DNA from: Crocodylus rhombifer
Lineage: Eukaryota; Chordata; Crocodylia; Crocodylidae
Length of the DNA: 64,000 nucleotides
Assembly (NCBI GenBank): GCA_038503035.1
Contig: JAVSML010001155.1
Location: forward strand, 694,910-758,909
Reading direction: 5' to 3'
The notes under the pieces are model-generated. The model saw nothing but the letters and a program-made list of their open reading frames with translations, did not search any database and was not told where the DNA came from. The position numbers and the translations under genes were made by a program. This document shows positions 25,653-36,601 of the stretch, one piece after another. Each line of letters opens with the position of its first letter. Position 1 is the first letter of the stretch.

Positions 25653-25987
25653 CAGTGCTGTAGCAATGGTGAGCAAGTGGGGCGACCACCTCAGGCACCG
25701 AAGCGAAGGGGCACCAAGAGGCGCTGCTCAGCCGGGGCAGGGGGGCGGAGTGCAGGGTGTGGGATGGAGCTGTAAGTAGCTCATTTCTGGGGGTGTGAGG
25801 ACAAGGAATGGCAGCCCCCACTGCTTCTTGCATTTCTGGGGGTGTGAGGACAGGGAAGAGCAGCTCCCACTGCTTCATGCACTGCTGAGGAAGCATGTGG
25901 GGGGTACCCCCCAGATCTGTGTGTGGGGCAAGTGCTGCCACTGTGTGCTTTGTCCTGGGCACCAACCTTTTTGTTGCTACTGTACTG
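25653..25987. mobile_element. Non-autonomous hAT element with internal duplication
   Basis: Left end CAGTGCTGTAGCAA and right end TTGCTACTGTACTG are inverted copies. Flanks GCTTCATC (25645-25652) and GCCTCATC (25988-25995) match at 7 of 8. Inside, a 49-bp unit starting CATTTCTGGGGGTGTGAGG is repeated in tandem at 25782-25830 and 25831-25879. Confidence 0.85.
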
Positions 25988-25995
25988 GCCTCATC

Positions 25996-27124
25996 TGTTC
26001 AATCTCAAAGGCCATTGTATTTGGCGGTACCTCTCTTCTTATCCACTAACTCTATCCTCATGCCTGAACCCTGCTTGAACCGAACTCATGATTGATTTTT
26101 TTTATCTCCGCTACAAGTTTTCAGGCTTATCAGTTAAAGAATCAATGATTCTGAGCCATATTAATCCACTGTACTGGGCATTTGGGGGGTCTGGTGGTAT
26201 CATGGATTGGGCACACAGAAAAATCAAGTATGGTTTAATATGCACATCTGAAAACTCTTATTATGAAGAGAGACAGAACCTCTGGTGATCAAATGACTCT
26301 GTATTGACCCATGCTATGTATTTCAAGAGTAGAGCAAATATGCTCCCAGTAGCCTTTATAATATAGGCCTCCATGAGCTGAAAGCTTCGATGTTTTCTGA
26401 TAGAAGACAGGATAATAGAAAAGCACAGCACACACTAGATCAAATACAGAGAAAGTACATGAAAAGAAGTACACTTGGATTTATCAGTCTTTATTGCAGT
26501 GAACAATTCACTGAGAGACACCACTTATAAGCTGGAAATAGTTACATCCTTTGAATATATGAGAAAGGAAACAAATGCAGTGCTTATGCTTATTATGGTT
26601 TAATGTTTCTTTTTTCAGCTGCTACTGTATTTGATTTTTTTTTTTGTTCCTGTTTTCTGATATTTAGGGAATTTGAAGCATGCGTTGCACCTTGAATTTT
26701 AAGCTATATTTAACTCAATGCTTACACTGTGTACATATAAATTATTGATAAGGTTAAGGATAAGGATTTACTCCTCAGTGAAATTAATATTTTTAACCTA
26801 GCTATTAAAACCTACCATGTTAGCTGGCAGGAAAACAAAAACACTGAAAAAGTCACAGGGGGAAGATTCAGGAAAGCTTTTCAACTTATTTTGTTATCCT
26901 GGCTACTTTCCCTATTGCAGGCCTCTGAGTGGGCAACAGGTAATTAGAAACTTAGGTCCAGAAACACAGCTGGTACAAATCAGTGTAACGCCATTAAAGA
27001 ATCTATATTAATGATGTCATTTAGAACTGCCCTGAGAAGAGTGGGGGTGGGCTTGCCCCTGAGAATCAGGGACCCATTGGCCTTTTTTACCACTCAAAAT
27101 GGGTTTGCACTGGCAAACTACCTT
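25996..27124. other. Unique sequence, no gene seen
   Basis: No supported gene, RNA or transposon. Confidence 0.5.
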
Positions 27125-27164
27125 TTCTGAATTTAGATTGTGAGCTCCTTGAGATGGGACCTAC
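27125..27164 (+). repeat. L2/MIR-like 3' fragment
   Basis: AGATTGTGAGCTCCTTGAGA matches the widespread 'TAGATTGTAAGCTCTTTG' pattern of old L2/CR1-L3-type LINE ends. It is cut by the solo LTR that begins at 27165. Confidence 0.5.
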
Positions 27165-27255
27165 TGTTGGCACTGGATTTATGAGACAGATACCTTTCTG
27201 GGTGGACCCAAACCCTCAAACTGACCACAACTTCTTTCATTTGATAAAGGCAAAT

Positions 27256-27261
27256 TTTATT
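27256..27261 (-). terminator. AATAAA polyadenylation signal of solo LTR
   Basis: AATAAA on the minus strand (TTTATT on plus), downstream of the LTR's TATA-like box and about 90 bp before its 3' end. Confidence 0.5.
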
Positions 27262-27547
27262 GATACACAGTGATAAGAATAATGTAGACAAAGTGAACAA
27301 AATAACCCCCCTTATCTACCAGTTCCAGGGTTCACAGAGGAAATGTATGCTTAGCCAGTATGTGAACTTTACCGTGTGGTTCTTTCATGAATGTCAGATG
27401 TCAACAGCCTTGGAGGTTGAGGGTAGAGCTCTTTCTCCCCCCCGCCCCCCGCCATGGGGTGGGGGAGCTGGGTTGGTGGTGCATCTTCTGCCCATAGTGG
27501 CCTCTGGATATCCCCCTTGGGGACCTTCTGTTGCTCTGAAATCCCTC

Positions 27548-27561
27548 CTTTTATATTTTTT
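27548..27561 (-). promoter_or_regulatory. TATA-like box of solo LTR
   Basis: AAAAAATATAAAAGG on the minus strand, about 290 bp upstream of the LTR's AATAAA. It is typical of a U3 promoter; present activity is unknown. Confidence 0.5.
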
Positions 27562-28043
27562 CCTCCTCTGATGACACTTAATTTCCAGGTACCATTGATT
27601 GGTTTTCCCTGTGGTCATCATACTGTCTATGTTCTGTTCTGTCAACATACTGTTTTGTTCCAACAAACCCATCACAAGCATACATCTTAATTTGGTAATT
27701 TACCAGTGTCTTAATTTGGGCATGCCTGGCCTAAGTTGTCTGCCAAAGCTGGAAGGGGCTTTGCAGCTGGGCACTATGACCTGGCACCAATGCTGCAAAA
27801 TCCCTTATCTTTGTTATAGTTTTTCAGGGAACAGTGTATAGCATGTCTTCAGTTTCCTAGCCTGTTTGTCTGCTGGCTTCGGATACAGTGGGCCTTGAAG
27901 GAACCTTTGTCACAAATAGGCTTTTAGAAACCAATTAACCCTTATGATTGCCCTGGACTATTGTTCTAATGAAATATCTATGTTACCTACAAGCCAATTT
28001 CTAAAAGTAAATCTCTAAACATCATTTTTTAGCCATCACCTAC

Positions 28044-28440
28044 TGGTGGTAATGCATCTGAGTTGAGCTTGATTTCTATATACTGTAGTAGTAACAACAG
28101 CATCAACCAAGGCCTTCAACTCTTAATAGAACTCTAGTCTACCGTGGTGGAATAAGCCAAAATTCTCTGGGTTATCATGACCATCACAAACCAGATACTT
28201 CCATACAACTAACACCATGTCATAGTTGTGCTTGGGTAAATGAATGAAGCATTACTCATCCACATTGCCATCCTTCTTGGGACTGTAAGCAGAGAACCTA
28301 AGAAGGTACCATGACCTTGTCATAGAAGGAGAAGTCTGGAGAAGGTATGCATGGTACCAAAAACCTTGTAGATGTACAGAGTTACAATAAAGTTCGCTGA
28401 GTATGCCTTTAAGAATTTTCAAAATGGAATGGTCGATAAA
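28044..28440. other. Unique sequence, no gene seen
   Basis: No supported gene or repeat between the solo LTR and the GC-rich block. Confidence 0.45.
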
Positions 28441-29450
28441 GATTACTGTCCCGGGGGATGAAAATAGAGGGGCAGAAACCTCTTTCCCATGGTTGGGGCC
28501 ATGGTGGGGATAGCCAACTGGAACCCCAGAAAAACAGTCCCGCGAGTGGGGCAAGCTTACCTTTTTCGGAAGCGATGAGCCAGGGTGAGCAGCAGGGGAA
28601 CAAACCTCCTGTGCGGTTCATTAACCATTTTTCTATATGGCTGGAGCCAGTGTGGGAGGATAACAACATCAGGGGGTGCCGGCCAGGTGTTTTAAAATCC
28701 AGTGGTGGGGAAAAGGCAGGGGGAACACAGCAGAGAGGAGGCTGTGAGTCCCCCTCTTGGGCCAGTCAGGAACTTTCCTGGTCCCAAAAGGAGAGCCTGG
28801 GAGAGGATCCGGCAGGGGGTCCATTCCCCATCAGAGAAGTATGCAACACTGGGCCCAGGGAGTGAGCTGGAACCCAGGATTATGCCAAGGGACAATCAGC
28901 GCCTTCTGATGCAGGATATGTGAGTAGGGATGAGGCCTCAGACCCTCCCTGAATTTTAAGTTGTTCACTGTTCTTTTTGTTCCTTTTGAGGCCCTGTAGG
29001 CTGGGGATAAGGCCAGAGGATTAACATCGGGGGCTGAGCACCTGGGGCCCTTCAGAGACTCCTGGCATCTCAGGGTCAACCCTATACCTGAGAAACACCA
29101 TTGGGGTGGGGGTATTGAATTGACGCTAGGTCCACGGCAGACTAGCTGCGGATCATGGCCAAGAAGGAAAGAGGCAGTCGACCAAGTCGTTGTGGCACTG
29201 GACCTCCAAGCTCAAGAGTACAAGATTGGGGATGCCAGGACTGCAGCACCCAAAAAGGGTTGGATTGACCAACGTTTGACCATTCCAATGGGCTGATGCA
29301 TGGCAGGGGTGTAGGGGAGGTGGAGTCCCTGGAGCAGCCGCCAGCGATGCCTTCCAGTATGTCCTCCCTTCACCAAGGGGAACCCCACTTCTGAACTCAA
29401 CATCAAAGGCATGGCAGGTGAGTGTCGGGGTTTTCCCTAGGGAGGAGACA
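28441..29450. other. Unclassified GC-rich block, possibly repeat-derived
   Basis: About 1 kb rich in GGGG/CCCC, clearly unlike the AT-rich flanks. The plus strand has an open frame of 135 codons (28458-28865) and the minus strand ones of 86 and 100 codons, none with a motif I recognise. A purine-rich ATGGCCAAGAAGG start near 29155 is followed by only 39 codons. It may be internal sequence of a retroelement or a 5' leader. Neither terminal repeats nor a tail were found, so I leave it unclassified. Confidence 0.35.
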
Positions 29451-32413
29451 AGCAAACACCCAGGCAGCTGGAACAGACTCTGTGGTTGGCTCAGGGCTGC
29501 CTGGGAAAGGCTCCATGATGCCCAGAGGTTGCAGTTACCCTAGAAGTTTTCTCTCTGTGAGGCAAGCAGGAATGGTTTGGTCATTCACTGCTGGTATGTT
29601 CTGTAAATATTTTAGCACTTCAGGTATCATGGTTATTAAGGTGGTTATTCCTGGAAGAATTTGAAACAAACAATTCAATTTAAATAGGGATTACGTGTTT
29701 AAAATGTAGATTTGAATGATCCAAGAAAAGTTCAGCTGACCCCAATGGCCAATGTCGATAATGTTGGACTCTGTGGGTAGAATGTAGCTAAGTTTGAATA
29801 GACCCTGAAGACTGACGTCGTCATAATACAGGACTGGCATTTTCAAAGGGCCCAGATAGAATTTGGCACTGAAATCCTAATGCCTGAGCGCCTAATTCCC
29901 TTAGGTCTCTCTTGTAATCTTTGCCTTTAATCTATTGCCCATTTACAAAGATAAAATAAGAAAAGGAAATGTGTGACAGTAAAATAGGGTGAGGCTGATT
30001 CTGACCATTTGTTTGTTTTAAAGACCAGAGTCTAAACCAAATACACCTCAAATTTTGTGTCTTACAGTTTTGGAGCTGTTCTTCGTTCTGCTTACATGTC
30101 TCATGGGCTCTGCAGAGCTGCTGAGAATCATGGGCACAGCTTGCCTGTTGAGGTAAAGGTATGCAGAAGGTATTTCTTTTGGATTGATGCAGCACATGGA
30201 GATCCTCACTAGTTGCTAACTGCCCTAATTCTTCTCTCCATATTAGTTTATTATGCATTCACATGTCTCAGTGCCCCATTACTGAGAAATACCTTACACC
30301 TGAAGCAGCCTCACAGGCTTCATTAGAACAGCCCAAGCAACAAGTTCTCTTTAGTTAGAGAAGAGTTGCAGTCACTTCTTGTTTAATAAACTAGGATTTC
30401 ACTACATTAAATTGTCTAATATTCATTTTGACACTGGCTGTGGCGAATGCAGAAGTAATCCCGTATCCTTTGTCATGTGTTGACACTGTGGGTGATGAAT
30501 TAACATGGCACAGCAAGGCTTGAAGCACCCCACCCTGCTCTGTGTTTTTGTAGTGTGGCTATGCATTACACAGACTCAGACTTTCTTTGGAGGAGGGACC
30601 TTTATACATTCAGTATGTTTCTCTATTTTATCTGGTCCATATTGCTTTCCTCAAGTCTATAAAAATGATAGAAAATAGCCTAGTCAAAAAGATGGTGCCG
30701 GAAACCCCTCATGTGTTACCCTTAGTCCATATCCATTATGCATTGCTTTACTGGGAAACTCAGATTAGCCATTCTAAGAGTACTTTGTGGGTGTGTGTTT
30801 GTGTGCCTAACAAATACCATTATGCAGTGCAAACCTGTAGGCTTCTGCATACCTCCTTTGTATGGCACACTGTATCAGTGTAATGCTTTACTGACAGATT
30901 GCTACTCTGATGAGGCTAAAAGGTCACATGAGACTTCAAACTCATAATTTCCCTGCTGAAAGGTGATTGTGGCTGTAAGCAGCAATGCCGCCTAATTTTT
31001 ACATTTTTTGGTTGTGCTTTTTTTTTTTTTTTTTTTAATTTTTTTTTTAGGACAATTTCCTAGCTGATCTTGCCACTCTTAATGAGAAAAGCCCCATGCG
31101 TTTATTATAACCTGCTTTGAACTGTTAGCAGTTCCAACACAATCATAGCACGGAGGCTGTAGAACAGAGCTCGTCTCTCCTGTGCCAAAAGGCGAGCTCT
31201 CATCAGGTTCAGGTTGAGGTGCAGAAGCAGGGCAGTGAGAGAGCAGTGTTAATAAAAACACTGAAAATGAAACGTTAGCAAGGGGTGGTGAAAGAGCTCA
31301 ATTTTATTTTGTTTTCACACATTAGGTTTTGCTTAAAGCAGACAAGTACCAGGGAGAGCGTTTTGAAAAGAGGCTTTGTATAGAAGCTGGAGTTCTATCC
31401 ATCAGATTTGTCATTTCAGGAATGTAGCCAGATGTATTGACTTACTAGCAATTGCACTGGTGCCATCTGGCCTGCTGGAGGCTGTATTAGAGATGGAAAA
31501 ACCTGAACAGAAGAAATGAAATTTGTTCATCATGCCATTACCCTCACTGCTTATTTAAAGTGGGGAAAATATGTAACTTCTTGGCAGGGGGTACACCGTC
31601 TGAAAATAAAATATAAGGTTGTAAGAAGCAAGACGTTCAAAACCAAGCAGTTGTGTTTATATATGGACTTGAAAGCTTGCCTCCGCTGTTGTCATTTTGT
31701 ATATTTTTCAGTAAAAAAGCACTTTCAAATCCTACTGTTCTGAGTAGAAGAAAAAACCGCCACTAACTGAGTATCTACACGGAGTCATTCTTTATTCTCT
31801 TTAATATCTGATGGCTTTAGTTTCCCTTTTATAATCATCTCCTTCTCTCTGTAATGGAAGCCTGTACTGTATGCACTGCATTTGCTGCTTTCATCATGCA
31901 AATAGCTTTGTAGTCTTTTTCTAACTTTGAACTTTTCCTTTTCTGATTTATACAGACTATTCTCTATACAAAACTGCTATTCCCAGAAAACCTGGAACAG
32001 TATTACATTTAGTATTTTAATCCCAAGGCTCTCCCTGATGTATTTTTTTATAATATTAGTGGAACTGGGGTTTATTTTAGCATATTATCATAACAACAGT
32101 AAGGGGGAAAATCAGCCATTTTGTCATCCCAGCAGTTCATAGAGTATAAAGTGGAATTGTGATTTAAAATGGATACATCTATACCCATACTTGGTCTTTC
32201 TGAACCCGCCAGTGGAGGCTGTCATCTTATTGAAAGAAGTGGTATTTATCACTTAGGAGATCCATATGGGTCTAATCCACCTCCCATTAAAATCAATGAA
32301 CATCCCCTGCCACCATCTTTGACTTCAGTTATATCAGCTTAATCCGTAAAACTGATCCAAAGAGGGTGGAAAGACATTTTTAGGCTAGATGGTGATTTAA
32401 TCCTTCCTCTTCC
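29451..32413. other. Mostly unique sequence, no gene seen
   Basis: No supported gene. A T-rich tract lies at 31018-31048. At 29850-29920 a short 'TTTCAAAGGGCCCAGAT' stretch resembles ancient amniote palindromic repeats; 32255-32360 resembles another old interspersed repeat ('CTCCCATTAAAATCAATG'). Confidence 0.45.
31018..31048. repeat. Poly-T tract
   Basis: 19 T, two A, then 10 T. Read on the minus strand it could be a worn poly-A tail, but no retrocopy is recognisable on the adjoining plus-strand side. Confidence 0.8.
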
Positions 32414-32480
32414 CATAGGAACATAGGACTGGTAGCGGCCTCCTGGGCTACAACTACTTTTCCAAACATTCCTACATTTG
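32414..32480 (-). mobile_element. CR1 3' tail fragment
   Basis: CATAGGAACATAGGACTGG followed by a 'CCTCCTGGG' segment matches the antisense of CR1 3' ends ('CATAGAA..ACTGGAAGGGACCTC'). It is short and diverged. Confidence 0.45.
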
Positions 32481-33592
32481 TAGGCAACTATTTATCCAAA
32501 CAGTCATAACAATAACCTAGTCTGACCACTTCCACACCACTAGGTTTTGAGAGATCATGTAAGATTGCCAAACTGCAGCATACATGCCACAGATGGCACA
32601 GGTAGCCTCTGTTTGTGGCACGTGGCAGATCAGGGAGAGAGCAAGCTGTACAGAGCAGATTGGGTAGGGAGCAGAAAGCAGAGCACATCTTTGATCAACA
32701 TTGAATCTGGATTGCTTGGATTTCTTGAGAAGATTATTTCCTAGGAGAATAACCTGGGTTTGGGGCTGCTACTCACTATGATGGTGCAAAAAGCAGCCCT
32801 GATGAGCCAGTGTGTTGGGCACACTAAGCAGATTCATAGCTTGGTGTTGCTTCTCAGCTAGGGGACATTGGAAGTGTTATAGAAATAATGCCAAATAGCT
32901 TTGCTAAAAATGAGAAGCATGCTTCCTTGGGAGAGGCTGGATTTTCCCTATGGCATATTTATCATGGGGCCTAATTTCTATGGCTGTGTTTTCTAACAAT
33001 ACTAATGTTGACAGCAGCAACCCTTTCAGCCATGGCAAGGTTGACACAGGGTGGTTACAAGGGCTGTATGGCCAAATTGGTTTATAAGTCTGAAGTGTGA
33101 TTGTAGGAGGTGGCAGAGCTGTATATGAGAGCAGGTTGCCAGGTGCTTATAAATGTTGGTTTCAAAGCAATAAACCTTCTATCCTGAATTTCTGCCCATT
33201 TGTTCTCAAGGAGCAATGTGGACTGTTTGTAGTGAGCACGATAATTCTTCATAAGTATTATTAGCTGTGTATTAAATGTTATCTATCTGTTTAATCTAAC
33301 TGCTGCCTGCCTGCCATATTTACTCAAGTACAAGATGACCCTGAATATAAAATGAACCGCCAGTAATTAGATTCTACATATGGAAGATTTATAAATTTGT
33401 TATAATTTTCCAGGTGTACAATCTGATTATCAGAGCATTTTCCTGAATTCATCCCCCTCTTACTACTACAGCAGGGAAAATACTACCCCCTTGCCCTCTG
33501 ACCCCCAACTTCCCTCTGCAGACTTTCTGCCCCCACTTACTGGCAGACCCTGCTCAGGTTCGGTTCTCTCCCAAAGTACAATGTGGAAGAGA
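32481..33592. other. Mostly unique sequence, no gene seen
   Basis: A 'GCCACAGATGGCACAGGTAG' stretch near 32585 resembles hAT interior sequence on the minus strand, but no ends could be defined. Otherwise nothing is supported. Confidence 0.4.
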
Positions 33593-33600
33593 GCTGCATG

Positions 33601-34029
33601 CATAGGCACTGATTCAGTGGGTGCTCTGGGGCTCAAGCACCCACCAGAAAAAATTAGCAGGTGCTCAGCACCTACAGAGCTACTTGCAGATATTACAAAC
33701 CCCCCAAAATGCACTTTACCAGAAGGAGTGCATGACCTCAACCCGCCTCTTCAGTGTCTGTAAAGATTAAGCGCCTCACTGGGGCTTTTTGGCGCTTCTG
33801 GCTAAAACTGATTCAATCAGGTAATAGATAAAAGTGCCCAAAAAGTCCCACTAAAGTGTCCAATCTTTACAGATGCTGCAGAGCCAGGTAGAAGTAGCAC
33901 GGTGCCTCTTCTGGGCATATGCTGGGCTTGGCTTGGGAATGCACTAAGTTAAAAGTAAAGTGCCATTCTGGGTGGGTTTTTTTTACACCTGCAAGCACTC
34001 ACTAGCAAAAAAAAAAGTTGGTGCCTATG
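33601..34029. mobile_element. Non-autonomous hAT element, 'CATAGGCAC' ends
   Basis: Left end CATAGGCACTGATTCAGTGG and right end TTGGTGCCTATG are inverted copies of a terminal sequence common in reptile hAT elements. Flanks GCTGCATG (33593-33600) and GCTGCGTG (34030-34037) match at 7 of 8. It contains a separate hairpin at 33758-33872. Confidence 0.85.
33758..33872. mobile_element. Small hairpin MITE nested in hAT element
   Basis: CTGTAAAGATT on the left and AATCTTTACAG on the right are exact inverted copies. The arms continue with 'CACTGGGGCTTTTTGG' against 'CCAAAAAGTCCCACT', giving arms of about 45 bp. It is probably a palindromic MITE inserted in the larger element; no clear target duplication. 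Confidence 0.55.
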
Positions 34030-34037
34030 GCTGCGTG

Positions 34038-34675
34038 TGGCAGGAAGGGGGTGGGCAAGGGATGGAGAGGAGGGCAGAAACTTCCAAGGGGAACAGGAGA
34101 CCACTGTGGCTCTGACTATGGCCCTAACCCTGACTGAAAATTTCAGCAAAGGTACTCCACAAACACATTTTTAAGAACTACTTTTGTACCTACATATTAT
34201 GCTTACTATTACTCCAGGGCCAAAAAGCTCATGATTTACCATATAGTTCATTGGGCTGGACCCCAGCAGAGACAACAGGATTTCAAGCCAGGGTGACCTC
34301 AGAGCTCAGCATTGCACAGTATGTGTGTATACTCCAGATACCCCCCCCCCATGAACGGTTCATGTGCTAATTAGCACCCCACTCACAGCTGAAACCTGGT
34401 GTTCTTGTCAAAGGTCCTGAGACCTTCAAAAAAATATATGCAGATGAGACACAGGGCTGCTTGATCCATCTCTTCCCAGTGGAGGGTAGGGCCACACTAA
34501 TCACATATGATGGTTTGAGAGAGAGGGCAGCAGAACCCCTCAGCTACATAGAAGTTTGGTATTGTTTGCTGGACATTTAAGGCTCATGAAGAAACAGGAG
34601 TAATTGGAAATGGGAAAGAAAGGCACTGCTCGGCCGTGGGAATGAAGAGGAAGTTGGAATGTACTTGATGCAGTG
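34038..34675. other. Unique sequence, no gene seen
   Basis: No supported gene or repeat upstream of the Tx1-like block. Confidence 0.5.
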
Positions 34676-34868
34676 GTTTTGCATGGCTTGAAAAAGAGTT
34701 GGCACTAACAGAAACTGGGCACAATGTGCACTGCACTAATCTATCTTTGTGGTAGGCTCCTATGAATTGAAATACTTAATCAATTGAGACAAAGAAGAAA
34801 TCAAAGAGGAAGAGTTGGAGAAGAAGTGATAAGTGCATTTTAATACAATTTGTTAAAAGAAAAAAAAG
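34676..34868 (+). mobile_element. 3' fragment of a second Tx1-like LINE
   Basis: The stretch at about 34761-34830 (AATTGAAATACTTAATCAAT, then AGAAGAAATCAAAGAGGAAG) is a diverged direct repeat of 39413-39482, which is the coding end of ORF2 in the large Tx1 element. An A-rich tail (AAAAGAAAAAAAAGAG) follows at about 34855-34871. This is therefore the 3' end of another copy lying head to tail, immediately upstream of the full element. Confidence 0.6.
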
Positions 34869-35074
34869 AGTGGGGGGAGGGCTCCCATCAGTACTGAAAG
34901 CTTAATCTATGCCTTAAAGGCAGAGAAAGGGATTAACAGAGCACCAGGTTGTAAGGAATAGAGGTGGGAGATCCAAAGGTCAAAACAATGGCAGTGGTGG
35001 CAAGTAAGCCTGAAGTGGAAAAAGAGTTGGAGAGTAGAAATAACGATCTGGAGACAGATGGACAGTAGACGAGA

Positions 35075-36360
35075 GTGGAGAAGAAAAGTAGAAAGAAGGT
35101 GATTGCAGGAGCAATGGTGGAGGCAGCAATGATGAGAGTGATGATGCCAGAAGGAAGAGCGGGAGCAGCAGGAGAAGGTACATTGGGTGAGAAGCAAAGG
35201 AGGATGACAGCAGGCCAGCCCACTGGAATGGTGTGGTGGGAAAAGATGGAAGATGTACTAGAAGCAGCTAGAGAGGAGTGGAGGCTGAGGATAAAGGCAA
35301 CTTTAACTGGTGATGGGAGGCAGGCAGGACTGATGATGAACAGGTATGATTTCCTGGAAAAGGTACTGTTTAAGATTTTGGAGGTGCAGGCAGAACGTCT
35401 CACCAACCTCATTGCTTTCTCCAACCAAAAGCCCTGGGAAGTGACTTACTGGAATGGAGGAAGGGAATGGGGACTTCTGGAAGAAATATGCAGAGAAATG
35501 TGGGAGGGAGGAATTAAGAAGGATAAAGTTCATAGCATGGGGAAAAGCCAAGAAAAAGAGTGATTATAATTTGAATGTATATGGAATTACTAGATCCCGA
35601 AGACATAGAATGATGGATGGAAAAGTATGTCCAAAGGGTATTGTCAGTAGGGAAGGTAAAGGATAAATATGGTATCTGGACAGGGTCTTGGAGGGCACAA
35701 GCAGTATTAGAAGCAGATGAGTGGAGTCCAAGTTGGGTGCTGTACCTCCTGTCAGTGATTCAGACTGGGGCATACCAGGGTTTAATAATGTACCACAAGC
35801 AAACAAAATGGTGCAGCAAAAGTAGAAAGGTGAGGCACTTGTCCTCGCACTGCCCCCTCACAATGTGCTACACATGTGAAGGGATGGGCATAGAGCAGCA
35901 GAGTGCCAGGAGTCCTTAAAATGCCCTATTTGTAAGGGAGCGGGACATTTGTATTGTAAGTGCCCCAAAGCCTTTGCAAATATAATCAGACACCCTGAGG
36001 AACATGTAACCCAGATGTGGAGACCAGAGGAGAGGAGAGGACACTGATGTGGAAACAGTGGAAGAAACCCTGCTGGAGGGTGAAACAGAGAAGGAGAGGG
36101 GCAGAATTTCTACGATTGAGGCAGGCCAGGAGGAGCTAGGAGATGGAAGGGAAGGCAGAAATAGCGAACGGTTCAGGCATGGAGATGGGGATGGGGAAAA
36201 AAGAAGAGACCCTACAGACAACAGAAATGGAGATGGAGCAAGAGACAGAACCAGAAAGACAGGCCTGAAAAAGAGAGAATATGCAGGGAGGAAGAAAGGA
36301 GGAAGACACCTAATAATGAGGGAGGTAAGTTGGAGGAAGACCTGGAGAGCAGTTTGCTGA
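35075..36360 (+). pseudogene. Tx1-like ORF1 (nucleic-acid-binding, zinc knuckles), broken
   Basis: ORF1 proteins of this clade bind the element RNA in a ribonucleoprotein. The first 163 codons from the ATG at 35075 run intact: basic and Met-rich, then an amphipathic helical region. Frameshifts follow. Near 35870-35960 two CCHC knuckles appear: CYTCEGMG joining GHRAAEC after a one-base frameshift, then CPICKGAGHLYCKC. Both have C-x2-C-x4-H-x4-C spacing. A hydrophilic Glu/Arg/Gly-rich tail lies at 36049-36360 in another frame. The true start could be further upstream. At least three frame changes separate the pieces. The long minus-strand frames opposite (163 and 199 codons) are shadows of this purine-rich strand. 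Confidence 0.7.
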
Positions 36361-36601
36361 GACCCAGAGTGGAGACCACAGTGGAGGAAGCGGTGGGGAG
36401 GCAGGAATATGTAAGCCTTCCTAAAAGCGAAACCCAACTGGCAGCTTGCATAAGCTACAGGAAGGCGGGTGAGGGCGGGCGAGAAGCCGACCACCCCAGG
36501 CAGTGGCACAAACAAACCTTAAAGGGACAGGTGCACTCAACTCAAAGCAAGCATGAATAAACCTGAAAGGGCGAGGTGCATTTATTTTAAAACAAGCATA
36601 A

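Larger units (their letters stand above)
27165..28038 (-). mobile_element. Solo LTR of an endogenous retrovirus (5-bp duplication)
   Basis: Read on the minus strand the element starts TGATGG and ends CCAACA, the TG...CA form of an LTR with a short terminal inverted repeat (5 of 6 bases). Identical CCTAC flanks lie at 27160-27164 and 28039-28043. A TATA-like AAAAAATATAAAAGG is at 27548-27561 and an AATAAA signal at 27256-27261, in the right order and orientation for U3-R-U5. No polypurine tract, primer-binding site or internal gene is visible on either side, so it is a solo LTR, most likely left by recombination between two LTRs. A 5-bp duplication is typical of ERV-L/class III and of some other LTR elements. 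The family is not identified. Confidence 0.75.

Noticed and set aside
28458..28865. 135-codon plus-strand open frame as a gene
   Set aside because: No recognisable motif, biased Gly/Ser/Pro composition from GC-rich DNA, and competing frames on the other strand.
31018..31048. Processed pseudogene tail (poly-A on the minus strand)
   Set aside because: No retrocopied coding sequence is recognisable beside it.
34933..35424. 163-codon minus-strand open frame (Leu/Ser-rich)
   Set aside because: It lies opposite the Tx1 ORF1 on a purine-rich strand; its Leu/Ser/His-rich sequence is the expected complement and shows no domain.
35916..36515. 199-codon minus-strand open frame, the longest unexplained one
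   Set aside because: It is the complement of the Glu/Arg/Gly-rich ORF1 tail. Low-complexity Ser/Leu/Pro content comes from the strand bias.
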